Part shown: positions 6,758-14,829 of the stretch, piece after piece
How the letters are laid out: every line of letters begins with the position of its first letter
Numbering within the stretch: position 1 is the stretch's first letter
Assembly: GCA_030148625.1 (NCBI GenBank)
Contig: JASBTC010000024.1
Location: 1 to 18,751 of the forward strand
Length of the DNA stretch: 18,751 nucleotides
Source of the DNA: Sphingobium sp.
GTDB lineage: Bacteria > Pseudomonadota > Alphaproteobacteria > Sphingomonadales > Sphingomonadaceae
Reading direction: 5' to 3'
Position numbers and translations under genes: made by a program
The notes under the pieces: generated by a model
Database searches by the model: none
Told to the model about the DNA's origin: nothing
Seen by the model: only the letters and a program-made list of their open reading frames with translations

Positions 6758-8773
6758 CTAGAGCCTGGCGATCAGCGCCTTCGCTTCGACGACCTGCCCG
6801 AAGCCTGGCGCGGCGATTGCGGCCTGCGCGGCGCGCGCGGCCTCCGGCTTGCGGCCGACAGCGGCATAGGCCTGGGCGAGATGCCAGTGGATCGCCGACG
6901 AAGCGGGGGCGATCGCCCGCGCCTTTTCCAGCAATTCGATACCGGCGCGGCGGTCGGCCTTGGTCTCGAACAACAGCCAGCCCAAGGTGTCGGCCGCCGC
7001 CGGATTGGACGGGGTGAGCGCATAGGCGCGGCTGGCATAGACCAGTCCCTTGTCCGCATCGCCGCTGCGAAACCATGCCCAGGCCAGGTTGTTGAGGATC
7101 AACGCGTCGCGATTGCCCATGCGCGCGCGCAGGCCTTCGAGGATGCGGATCGAATCTTCCCATGCGCCGGCCGCTTGGAAATAGTCGGACGCGAGCAGCA
7201 GGGCGGCAACGTTGCGCGGATTCTGCGACAGAAACAGGCGCAGCGTCGTCATCGCATCGGCGCGCCGGCCACCGCGATCGAGCGCGTCGATCATGCGCAG
7301 CGCCACCGGCTCGGTGAAGCTGATATTGGCGGCGAGCCGGTATGCATCGGCGGCTTGCAGTGGCTGGCCGAGCGCACCGAGGACATCGCCGACCAGCATA
7401 TGCGCTGCGGGCGTTCCCGGATTGGCACGCTGGAGCGCCTGCGCCTCCGCCAGCGCCTCCTCGCCGCGCCCGGCGGCAAGCAGGCCCCGGATATAGCGAA
7501 TGCGCACCGGTGCGCCGCGATCGAGCGCCGCGTCCCGCGACAATGCGCCGAGATCGCCGCCGCCGAACACTGCACCGCCACCAGGCGTGGAGGCCGATGC
7601 ACGATCGAGATAGCTGGCGGCCGCATCGCGCGCGTCGATCGCCTCGAGCGCGCGGCCGATCACGGTCAGCGTATAGACATCGGCGTCGGGCCGGTCGGCG
7701 ATCGGGCGCAACGCGTCGACGGCATCGCGATAATTGCCGGCGCGCCACTCCGCGGTTCCCAGCAGACGGCGGACGCGCAGATTTTCGGGCTGCATCGAAA
7801 CCAGCCGATCGAGCCGCGCTATGGCCTGTTCGTAGCTGCCGGCGTCGATCTCGAGCACCGCTTGCAGCAGCATGCCCCCGGGCATGTCGTCAAGGGCATC
7901 GCCCGTCCGCTGGATGAGCGAACGGGCGAGGCCGAAATTGCCCGCGCGCGCGGCAAGCACCGCCTGGAGATAAAAGGCGCGGACATTGCGGCCGTCGATG
8001 GCCAGCGCTCGCCGGGTCATGGCCAGCATGTCGCGTGCGCGCCCGAGATCGCCGAGCGTCGCGGCGGTTTCGAGCAGGGCATCGACATCCTGCGGATCGA
8101 TCTCGACCGCGCGCTCGAACCAGGGCAATGCCGCGACGAGCCCATATTGGTTGCGGACGAGCACGCCCTTCAGCACCATCGCATCGACCGAGCGGGGCGC
8201 GAGCGCCATTGCGCGATCGGCCGCGGCCACGGCGCCGGCCTGATCGGCGACGTCCATGCGGAAATTGCCGAGCGCGACCCAGGTCGCGACGTCCCTGGGC
8301 GCGCGTGCGATCGACCGGTCGAAAGCGCTTGCCGCAGCCGCAATGTCCCCCCGTGCCGCCAGTGCCTGGGCGCGGATGCGTTCGGCATAGGCGGCCTGCC
8401 CGGCCGGCGGCGGCGCGCGATCCAGTTCGGCGAGCGCGGCGGCGGCATCGCCGTTCAGGACATTGGCATGGGCGACGAAGACCGAGATGTCGGCGGCGGG
8501 CACGCCCGCGCGCCGGGCCCGCTCGAACTCCGCCGCGGCGCCCGGACCGTCGCCGAGCGCCAGCGAGATGCGCGCCTGCATGGCATAGGCGGCGCCCCAG
8601 CCCGGATCGGCCTTCAGCGCATTCTGCATCTCGATGCGCGCGGCGCGGGGATCGCCGCCGCCAAATGCCGCCACCGCGCGCCGCATGGCGGCACCGGCCG
8701 CGGCACGGTCGGCAGCCAGCGCGGGCGCCGCGAGCAGCGCGAGCGCGGCGGTCAGGACAAGGATGCGGCGCAT
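6758..8773 (-). CDS. prsT: Exported TPR protein, PrsT-like
   Basis: This encodes about 671 residues. A Sec signal peptide (MRRILVLTAALALL, ending APALA just before AADRA) precedes an array of degenerate tetratricopeptide repeats filling the rest. A well-formed pair near the C-terminus ('NNLAWAWFRSGDADKGL' and 'ADTLGWLLFE', about 550-595) is typical of PEP-CTERM TPR proteins. It is the last gene of the operon with prsK and prsR, the usual place of PrsT. PrsT proteins are probably involved in polysaccharide or protein export at the envelope. Two points are unusual: it is shorter than the roughly 900-residue family standard, and there is no lipobox cysteine. An alternative ATG at 8797 would add 8 residues and overlap prsR. 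The ATG at 8773 gives the cleaner signal peptide and a 7-bp gap. Confidence 0.7.
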   Translation of the reverse strand: MRRILVLTAALALLAAPALAADRAAAGAAMRRAVAAFGGGDPRAARIEMQNALKADPGWGAAYAMQARISLALGDGPGAAAEFERARRAGVPAADISVFVAHANVLNGDAAAALAELDRAPPPAGQAAYAERIRAQALAARGDIAAAASAFDRSIARAPRDVATWVALGNFRMDVADQAGAVAAADRAMALAPRSVDAMVLKGVLVRNQYGLVAALPWFERAVEIDPQDVDALLETAATLGDLGRARDMLAMTRRALAIDGRNVRAFYLQAVLAARAGNFGLARSLIQRTGDALDDMPGGMLLQAVLEIDAGSYEQAIARLDRLVSMQPENLRVRRLLGTAEWRAGNYRDAVDALRPIADRPDADVYTLTVIGRALEAIDARDAAASYLDRASASTPGGGAVFGGGDLGALSRDAALDRGAPVRIRYIRGLLAAGRGEEALAEAQALQRANPGTPAAHMLVGDVLGALGQPLQAADAYRLAANISFTEPVALRMIDALDRGGRRADAMTTLRLFLSQNPRNVAALLLASDYFQAAGAWEDSIRILEGLRARMGNRDALILNNLAWAWFRSGDADKGLVYASRAYALTPSNPAAADTLGWLLFETKADRRAGIELLEKARAIAPASSAIHWHLAQAYAAVGRKPEAARAAQAAIAAPGFGQVVEAKALIARL

Positions 8774-8780
8774 CGCTGGA

Positions 8781-10148
8781 TCAGGCCTGCATGCCATATT
8801 GCTTGAGCAGGTCGTACAATGTCGGCCGGCTGATCCCGAGCAGCTTGGCGCTGCTCGAGATATTGCCCTCGCTGCGCGCCAATGCGCGGCGGATTGCCTT
8901 GCGGTCGGCGGCTTCGCGTGCGGTCTTGAGATTGATCACGTCGCCATCCTCGAGCCGCGCCTGGCTGGGCAGGTCGAGATCCGCCGCAGTGACCAGCCGT
9001 CCGTCGGCCATGATCACCGCGCGCTTCATCCGGTTCTCCAGCTCGCGCACATTGCCCGGCCAGCCCCATGCGTCGATCGCGGCCAGCGCGTCGGGCGCAA
9101 GCCCCTTCACCGCCGGATTCATCGCCTTGGCGAAGCGCAGCAGGAAATGGCGCGCGAGCAGGGGCGCGTCGCCCGGGCGTTCGGCCAGGGCGGGAATGCG
9201 GACGACGATCTCGGCGAGGCGATAATAGAGATCCTCCCGGAAGCGGCCGTCGGCGATCATCGTCTCCAGATTCTGGTGAGTCGCACAGACGATGCGCGTA
9301 TCGACCGCGATCGGGGTGCGTCCGCCGATCCGCTCGATCACGCGTTCCTGCAGGAAGCGGAGCAGCTTGACCTGGAGCGGCAGGGGAATGTCACCGACCT
9401 CGTCGAGGAACAATGTGCCGCCCTGGGCCTGTTCGATCTTGCCCTCATTGGTCTTGACCGCACCGGTGAACGCGCCCTTTTCATGGCCGAACAATTCGGA
9501 TTCGAGCAGGTTTTCGGGGATGGCGGCGCAGTTGATCGCGACGAAGGCGCCACCGCGGCGACCGCTCGACTGATGGACGCCGCGGGCCAGCAATTCCTTG
9601 CCGGTGCCGCTGGCGCCGAGCAGCATGACCGACACGTCCGCGTTCGCGACACGCTCGATCGTCCGCGCGACCTTCAGCATTTCGGGCGCGGCGGTGATCA
9701 TGCCCCCCAGCACCGTCGCATCGCTGCCGCCGGCCTGCGCCAGCCGGACATTCTCCGTCTCGATCGCATGCAACTGGAAAGCGCGGCGGACGATCAGGCC
9801 GAGCTCGTCGATATCGACGGGTTTCTGGTAGAAATCATAAGCGCCGCTGGCGATCGCGCGCAACGCGCTTTCGCGCGCGCCATGACCAGAGGCGACGATC
9901 ACCTTGGTGTCGGGCTTGAGCGCAAGGATCTCCGCAAGCGTCGCAAAGCCTTCGCTGGTACCGTCGGGATCGGGCGGCAGGCCGAGATCGAGCGTGACCA
10001 CGACGGGTTCCTCGGCACGCAGGGCAGCGATCGCCGATGCGCGATCGCCGACCGCGATCACCTCATAATCGTCATAGGCCCAGCGAAGCTGTCGCTGGAG
10101 CCCCTCGTCATCCTCGACGATGAGGAGCTTGGGTTTTTCCGCCGTCAT
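8781..10148 (-). CDS. prsR: PEP-CTERM sigma-54 response regulator PrsR
   Basis: This is a 455-residue NtrC-family activator. The receiver domain (about 6-125) has the acidic pocket E12-D13-D14, phospho-acceptor D54 and K109. The unusual 'DLGLPPDPDGTSEG' around D54 is a PrsR hallmark. The AAA+ domain (about 145-385) carries Walker A 'GASGTGKE' (178-185), the sigma-54 contact loop 'GAFTGA' (225-230) and Walker B 'GGTLFLDE' (243-250). It also has 'FREDLYYRL', with the arginine finger region. A Fis-type helix-turn-helix ends the protein (about 412-455, 'NISSSAKLLGISRPTLYDLL'). It should activate sigma-54 promoters of exopolysaccharide and PEP-CTERM genes once phosphorylated by PrsK. Its ATG overlaps the prsK stop (ATGA at 10145-10148), preceded by GGAG. 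Confidence 0.95.
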   Translation of the reverse strand: MTAEKPKLLIVEDDEGLQRQLRWAYDDYEVIAVGDRASAIAALRAEEPVVVTLDLGLPPDPDGTSEGFATLAEILALKPDTKVIVASGHGARESALRAIASGAYDFYQKPVDIDELGLIVRRAFQLHAIETENVRLAQAGGSDATVLGGMITAAPEMLKVARTIERVANADVSVMLLGASGTGKELLARGVHQSSGRRGGAFVAINCAAIPENLLESELFGHEKGAFTGAVKTNEGKIEQAQGGTLFLDEVGDIPLPLQVKLLRFLQERVIERIGGRTPIAVDTRIVCATHQNLETMIADGRFREDLYYRLAEIVVRIPALAERPGDAPLLARHFLLRFAKAMNPAVKGLAPDALAAIDAWGWPGNVRELENRMKRAVIMADGRLVTAADLDLPSQARLEDGDVINLKTAREAADRKAIRRALARSEGNISSSAKLLGISRPTLYDLLKQYGMQA

Positions 10149-12211
10149 TGCATCTCCGGAATCTTGGACGCCGCCGCGGGCAGCGTCACGATGAACTTCG
10201 TCCCTTCGCCTTCACGGCTCTTGACCTCGATGCGGCCGCCCATTGCCGCGATCAGCGTCCGCGCCTCGAACGCGCCGACGCCGAAGCCGCCTTCCTTGGT
10301 CGAGGCAAAGGGCTTGAACAGGCTCGACCGCATGAATTCCTGCGACATGCCCGCGCCCCGGTCGCACACTTGGATCGCGATCTCGGCACCCTGGTCGACC
10401 AGCTTGAGCAGCACGGGTTCGCCCGCCGGGCTCGCATCGATCGCATTCTGGACGAGGTGGCCGAGCGCCTGTTCGAGCCGCGTGGGATCGGCGATCAGCA
10501 TCGGATCGCCGGCGGCCATGACGATCACGGGGTGCTGGCGGTTGCGCGCCGCCGCCACCGCCTCGACGATGCGCTGGGCCGAGACCCGCCGCGGTTCCTC
10601 GTACCGCACCTTGTTGTGCTGCGACAGGCGGGCGAGCAGATCGTTCATCTTGCCGACCGACGACTGGAGCGTCGCCACCATATCGGCACGGAATTCGGGA
10701 TTGTCGGCGTGACGCTCCGCATTGCGCGCGACAAGGCTCAGCTGGCTCACCAGATTCTTGATGTCGTGCATGATGAAGGCGAAGCGACGGTTGAATTCGT
10801 CGAAACGGCGCCCGTCGCTCAACGCTTCCTGCCCGCGCGCTTCGGCGAGATAGCTCGCGACCTGCCGGCCGACGATGCGCAACAGGTCGAAATCCTCCCA
10901 GTCGAGCGCGCGATCGATCGGCGGGCGTTCGAGCAGCACCGCGCCCTGAAGCCGGTCGAAATGCACGAGCGGCACCAGCGCCCAGGCATCGGGCGCGGCG
11001 AGCATCCATTGCGGCACCAGGGCCGCTTCGCGGTCGTGCCGCATCTCGTCGCCGCGCAGCATGTCGAATTCGACGATGCGGCCGCTCGCCAGATGCGCGG
11101 CCAGGTCGGCGTCACCGCTGACTCCCTGCACGTCGAGCGACGGCCAGTTCCACTGCGCCTGCACACCCAGCATCCCCGCTTCGCCCGGAACCAGCAGCAG
11201 CCCGCCCGGCGATTCGGTGATATCGGCCAATGCCTTGATCACGCGCTCGTCGAGCGGCGCGGCGCCTTCGCCCGGACGCCCGAGCGTGTCGGTGAACCGG
11301 ATCCACTCGGCGCGGTAGTCATAGCGATGGCGGAAGAGATGCTTGGCGAGCTTGACCCGGAACCAGGCGCGGAAGCGCGGCGACGGCAACAGGGCCAGCG
11401 CAACGACCGTCGCGGTCATGACGAAACCGGCCTGCACCGTGCGGGCAAGCGCGCCGCTGACCGATTCGAGCACGCCGGCGATGAGCACCATCAGCACCAG
11501 ATAGGCGCACAAGGCGACCAGCGAGAGCGACTGGAAGGTCACGGTGCGTGACAGGCGAAGCTGCCAGCGTTCGTTGCGGCGAAGCGCGAAGCCGAAGACG
11601 GGCGCCACCATCACCATGGCGCAACCGCGCAGCATGAACGCCTCCGCCGACCAGCCGCGGCCGAGATAGGCGAGGGTGTAGATGTTGAGATCGACGAGCC
11701 ACATGCCCGCCAGGCCGAACATGGCGAGCCGGATTCCCCAGCGCGCCTCGGGTGCCGCGGCAGTGTAGAGATTGTGCACCAGCACAAGCGCCGCAACCGC
11801 GCTGATCATCCTGAGCACGAGCGAGAGGAAGAACAGGGCGTCGGCCGCAGGCCCGATCACCGGCACGGCGAGGGGAATCAGATGCACGGCCATCAGACCC
11901 GCGCCAAGCAGCGCGACGGCCACATAGACCAAAGTGACGCCGAACTTCTCATCGCCGCGCCGTCCCTGGCGAAGCAGCAGATACATGAAACCGAGCCAGC
12001 ACATGTTGCGCAACGTCTCGACACCCTGGCCGAGGATCGACCAGGATCCCGCGGCGGCCGCCGCGAACGCCCAGACCGCCGACAGGGCCAGCGCAGCGAT
12101 CAGCGCGGCGACCTGCGCGCCGGGGATGCCGCGCCGGGCCTGCCAGGCAGCAAGCAGCGCGAACAGGCCGGCGGCGACGGCGTGGCTCCAGAGTCCGATC
12201 GTGGCGATCAT
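10145..12211 (-). CDS. prsK: PEP-CTERM system histidine kinase PrsK
   Basis: This encodes 688 residues. The N-terminal 275 or so residues hold about eight to ten hydrophobic segments. A GAF-like sensory domain follows (about 300-455), then the kinase core. The H-box is 'FIMHDIKNL' with phospho-histidine H482, the N-box is 'HLVQNAIDAS' (about 586-595), and the G boxes are 'CDRGAGM' (about 616-622) and 'GGFGVGAFEA'. GFGxGAFEA, in place of the common GLGLG, is typical of PrsK. The membrane sensor would respond to an unknown envelope or redox signal and phosphorylate PrsR, encoded by the overlapping next gene. Two adjacent starts exist: GTG at 12214 and ATG at 12211. GAGG, spaced 8 bases from the ATG, favours the ATG. 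The gene begins 10 bp after the sugar transferase stop. Confidence 0.95.
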   Translation of the reverse strand: MIATIGLWSHAVAAGLFALLAAWQARRGIPGAQVAALIAALALSAVWAFAAAAAGSWSILGQGVETLRNMCWLGFMYLLLRQGRRGDEKFGVTLVYVAVALLGAGLMAVHLIPLAVPVIGPAADALFFLSLVLRMISAVAALVLVHNLYTAAAPEARWGIRLAMFGLAGMWLVDLNIYTLAYLGRGWSAEAFMLRGCAMVMVAPVFGFALRRNERWQLRLSRTVTFQSLSLVALCAYLVLMVLIAGVLESVSGALARTVQAGFVMTATVVALALLPSPRFRAWFRVKLAKHLFRHRYDYRAEWIRFTDTLGRPGEGAAPLDERVIKALADITESPGGLLLVPGEAGMLGVQAQWNWPSLDVQGVSGDADLAAHLASGRIVEFDMLRGDEMRHDREAALVPQWMLAAPDAWALVPLVHFDRLQGAVLLERPPIDRALDWEDFDLLRIVGRQVASYLAEARGQEALSDGRRFDEFNRRFAFIMHDIKNLVSQLSLVARNAERHADNPEFRADMVATLQSSVGKMNDLLARLSQHNKVRYEEPRRVSAQRIVEAVAAARNRQHPVIVMAAGDPMLIADPTRLEQALGHLVQNAIDASPAGEPVLLKLVDQGAEIAIQVCDRGAGMSQEFMRSSLFKPFASTKEGGFGVGAFEARTLIAAMGGRIEVKSREGEGTKFIVTLPAAASKIPEMQ

Positions 12212-12221
12212 CACCGGCGCC

Positions 12222-13616
12222 TCAGCGCGCCCCCGCCCCTTCCGGCCACAGCACGACGCGCGCGGTCTGCAGCAGGATCAGCAGGTCGAGGAAAGGGGTG
12301 TAATTCTTGGCGTAATAGAGATCGTATTCCAGCTTGTGCCGGCTGTCCTCAAGGCTTGCGCCATAGGGATAGTTGATCTGCGCCCAGCCGGTGATGCCCG
12401 GCTTCACCATGTGACGCTCGGCATAATAAGGCAGTTTCTGTTCGAGATCCTCGACGAACGGGCGCCGTTCCGGACGCGGGCCGACAAAGCTCATTTCGCC
12501 TTTCAGCACGCTCCAGGTCTGCGGCAGTTCGTCGATCCGGGTCTTGCGGATGAAGCGGCCGACACGAGTGACGCGGGGATCGTCCTTTTGCGCGAACACC
12601 GCCTTGCCGTCGCTTTCGGCATCGGTGCGCATCGAGCGCAATTTGACGATGCTGAACTCCTCACCGAACAGCCCGACGCGCGCCTGGCGGTAAAAGGCGG
12701 GGCCCCGGCTCTCCAGCTTGACCGCGATCGCCGCGATCAGGATCAGCGGTGCGGTGAAGATCAGCAGAATCAGGCTGGCGGCAACGTCGAACAGCCGCTT
12801 CGCGATGCTCGACAGGCGCCGGCCCGACGAAAAGCCGTCGGAGAAGATCAGCCAGCTCGGATTGACGCTGGCCAGATCGATCCGGCCGGTCTCGCGCTCC
12901 AGAAAGGTCGAGATCTCGTTGACATGGACGCCCGTGGTCTTGATCCGCAACAGATCCTTCAGCGGCATGCCGTTGCGCCGTTCCTCGAGCGCGAGCACCA
13001 CTTCGCTTGCGTTCAGCAGCACCACATAGTCGGCGAGATTGTAGATGGCGTCACGATTGATCGCCTCCGGAATTTCCGGCGGACCGTCGTTCATGCCGAC
13101 ATAGCCGACGACCACGAAGCCCGAGCCCGGCCGCTGCGCCAGCGCCTTCACCCGCGCCGCACGCGGGCCGGCGCCGAGCACGACCAGACGCCGCTTGAAG
13201 GCATGGCTGCCCAATGCCTTGCCGAGCAGGATGCGCAGCGCGAACAGGAGGAAGGCGGCGAACGCCATCGCGTAAAGCAGATTGGACCGCCACAGGCTGA
13301 GTTCGGGTATCAGGAAGAACAGCGCCGAAAGGAAGAGGATGCCCAGCGAGATCGCGACGAGCAGCCGCGCGGCGGCAAAGCGCAGCGACTGGAGCGCGTC
13401 GCTGCCATAGACGCCGACCGCGATCATCGCGAGTTGCAGTGTCGCGGCGAAGCTCACCAGTTGCGGCCAGCGCGTCGAGATCGGCTGCACCACCTGATCG
13501 ATCTGGCCCAGCCGGACCACCCAGCCGAGTTCCGCCGCGGTCAGCAGAAGCGCAAGATCCAGCAGGCCGAGCAGCAGCACGGCATGCGGGATATAGTGCT
13601 TGAAGAATCTGATCAC
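12222..13616 (-). CDS. PEP-CTERM-type polyprenyl-P sugar transferase
   Basis: This is a 464-residue membrane enzyme resembling the TIGR03013 PEP-CTERM/XrtA glycosyltransferase family. About four transmembrane helices (about 12-130) are followed by a Rossmann-like domain (about 143-260) and a fifth hydrophobic segment (about 278-300). The cytoplasmic bacterial sugar transferase domain has 'KLRSMRTDAE' (325-334), 'RIDELPQTW' (360-368), 'GEMSFVGPRPE' (373-383) and 'KPGITGWAQ' (405-413). Such enzymes move a sugar-1-phosphate from a nucleotide sugar to undecaprenyl phosphate, starting exopolysaccharide assembly. The open frame extends to 14105. The GTG at 13616 gives the family-typical N-terminus 'MIRFFKHY', so I place the start there. 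It is the first gene of the prs operon. Confidence 0.92.
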   Translation of the reverse strand: MIRFFKHYIPHAVLLLGLLDLALLLTAAELGWVVRLGQIDQVVQPISTRWPQLVSFAATLQLAMIAVGVYGSDALQSLRFAAARLLVAISLGILFLSALFFLIPELSLWRSNLLYAMAFAAFLLFALRILLGKALGSHAFKRRLVVLGAGPRAARVKALAQRPGSGFVVVGYVGMNDGPPEIPEAINRDAIYNLADYVVLLNASEVVLALEERRNGMPLKDLLRIKTTGVHVNEISTFLERETGRIDLASVNPSWLIFSDGFSSGRRLSSIAKRLFDVAASLILLIFTAPLILIAAIAVKLESRGPAFYRQARVGLFGEEFSIVKLRSMRTDAESDGKAVFAQKDDPRVTRVGRFIRKTRIDELPQTWSVLKGEMSFVGPRPERRPFVEDLEQKLPYYAERHMVKPGITGWAQINYPYGASLEDSRHKLEYDLYYAKNYTPFLDLLILLQTARVVLWPEGAGAR

Positions 13617-13770
13617 GTTCGCTCGCCCGTACCGTAAAGGAATCCGACAGGGGGAGTGTCGCTCAAATTGACAAAAATTTCCTGAAGACGGTTCACGCAA
13701 CCAATTGCAGGCTCCAACCTTTAATCCATCGGCCCAGTGATCTACACCGCGCCGGGGAGCAAATTGCCGC
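13617..13770. promoter_or_regulatory. Divergent promoter region, prs operon/manC
   Basis: This 154-bp gap separates two divergent starts and must hold promoters for both directions. It contains CGACA-N7-TGTCG (13645-13661), an inverted repeat 29 bp upstream of the sugar transferase GTG. It also has TTGACA at 13668-13673 on the plus strand, a possible -35 element toward manC but with no good -10. GGGGAGC at 13754-13760 is the probable manC ribosome binding site. I found no proper sigma-54 -24/-12 element (GG-N10-GC) here. Confidence 0.4.
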
Positions 13771-14829
13771 ATGAACAACACGCAGATCGTCCCGGTCATC
13801 CTGTCGGGAGGCTCGGGAACCCGGCTCTGGCCGATGTCGCGTCCGGAAAGCCCCAAGCAGCTTCTCGCGCTCACCGCGGAGGAGACGATGCTGCAATTGA
13901 CCGCGCAGCGCACGATCGACGATGCGCGCTTCGATCCGCCGATTGTCGTCGCCAACGCAGCACATGCCGATGCGATCGAAGCGCAGCTCGCGCGCATCGG
14001 GGTGTTTCCGCAAGCGCTCATCCTCGAGCCCGTCGGACGCAATACCGCGCCGGCCATCGCGCTGGCGGCACTGGCCGTAGACCCGCAGAGCATGCTGCTG
14101 ATCATGCCGAGCGATCACGTGATCACCGACCCCGCCGCCTTTCGCGACGCGATCGAGGCCGCGCTGCCACTTGCCGATCATGGCTGGCTCGTCACTTTCG
14201 GCATCGCGCCCGACGCGCCGGAAACGGGCTATGGCTATATCGAGACCGGCGAGGCGATCGGCCCGGGCGTCCACCGCGTCGCGCGTTTCGTCGAAAAACC
14301 CGATCGGGCAACGGCGGAAGCAATGCTCGCCGCCGGCGGCCATGCCTGGAATGGCGGGATTTTCCTGTTCCGCGCCGACATCTTCCTGGACGCGCTTTCG
14401 GTCCATGCGCCGGAGATGCTCACCGCAACCCGAGGCGCAATGGCCGATAGCGTCCGCACCGGCGCGCGCATTCATCCCGGGGCGGAAAGCTTCGCGCGAT
14501 CGCCCAGCGATTCGATCGATTATGCGGTGATGGAAAAGGCCGAACGGGTCGCGGTGGTGCCGGTCAGCATGGGCTGGTCGGATCTCGGCAGCTGGGACGC
14601 GCTCCATGCGCTCAGCGATTGCGACGACAGCGACAATGCCTGTCATGGCGATGCGATCGTGATCGACAGCCGCAATTGCCTGGTGCGCAGCGACGGGCCG
14701 CGAGTCGCGCTGGTCGGCGTCGACGACCTGATCGTCGTCGTGAGCGGCAACGACATATTGATCCTGCCGCGCGGCCGGTCGCAGGAGGTGCGCAAGGTGA
14801 CCGAACATCTGAAGGAGCAGGATCGATGA
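13771..14829 (+). CDS. manC: Mannose-1-phosphate guanylyltransferase
   Basis: This encodes 352 residues. The enzyme makes GDP-mannose from GTP and mannose-1-P in the cytoplasm. The nucleotidyltransferase signature 'GGSGTRLWPMSR' is at 13-24, 'PSDH' at 113-116 and 'GYGYIE' at 153-158. The sugar-nucleotide motif 'RFVEKP' is at 172-177 and 'WNGGIFLF' at 193-200. The C-terminus ends in the GMP beta-helix-like part with 'MGWSDLGSWDAL'. The cupin phosphomannose-isomerase domain of bifunctional AlgA/ManC proteins (about 470 residues) is absent. GGGGAGC lies 10 bases before the ATG. It overlaps the aldo/keto reductase by ATGA and diverges from the sugar transferase. It probably feeds the same polysaccharide as the mutase encoded at 5200-6582. 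Confidence 0.95.
   Translation: MNNTQIVPVILSGGSGTRLWPMSRPESPKQLLALTAEETMLQLTAQRTIDDARFDPPIVVANAAHADAIEAQLARIGVFPQALILEPVGRNTAPAIALAALAVDPQSMLLIMPSDHVITDPAAFRDAIEAALPLADHGWLVTFGIAPDAPETGYGYIETGEAIGPGVHRVARFVEKPDRATAEAMLAAGGHAWNGGIFLFRADIFLDALSVHAPEMLTATRGAMADSVRTGARIHPGAESFARSPSDSIDYAVMEKAERVAVVPVSMGWSDLGSWDALHALSDCDDSDNACHGDAIVIDSRNCLVRSDGPRVALVGVDDLIVVVSGNDILILPRGRSQEVRKVTEHLKEQDR

Noticed and set aside
6530..8806. A 758-codon open frame on the plus strand opposite the TPR gene
   Set aside because: It mirrors the TPR coding frame. Its translation is low-complexity and rich in Arg, Gly, Ala and His with no domain, as expected for antisense frames in high-GC DNA, and it runs through the terminator at 6723-6753.
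8634..10712. A 692-codon open frame on the plus strand opposite prsR
   Set aside because: It is antisense to a textbook NtrC-type regulator with all motifs intact. The antisense translation shows no recognisable family.
13700..13740. A sigma-54 -24/-12 promoter for the prs operon
   Set aside because: The closest match on the minus strand has GG and GC separated by 9 rather than 10 bases and lacks the TGGCAC context.
13617..14105. An N-terminal extension of the sugar transferase
   Set aside because: It lies opposite the start of manC and has no domain. The GTG at 13616 gives the family-typical N-terminus.
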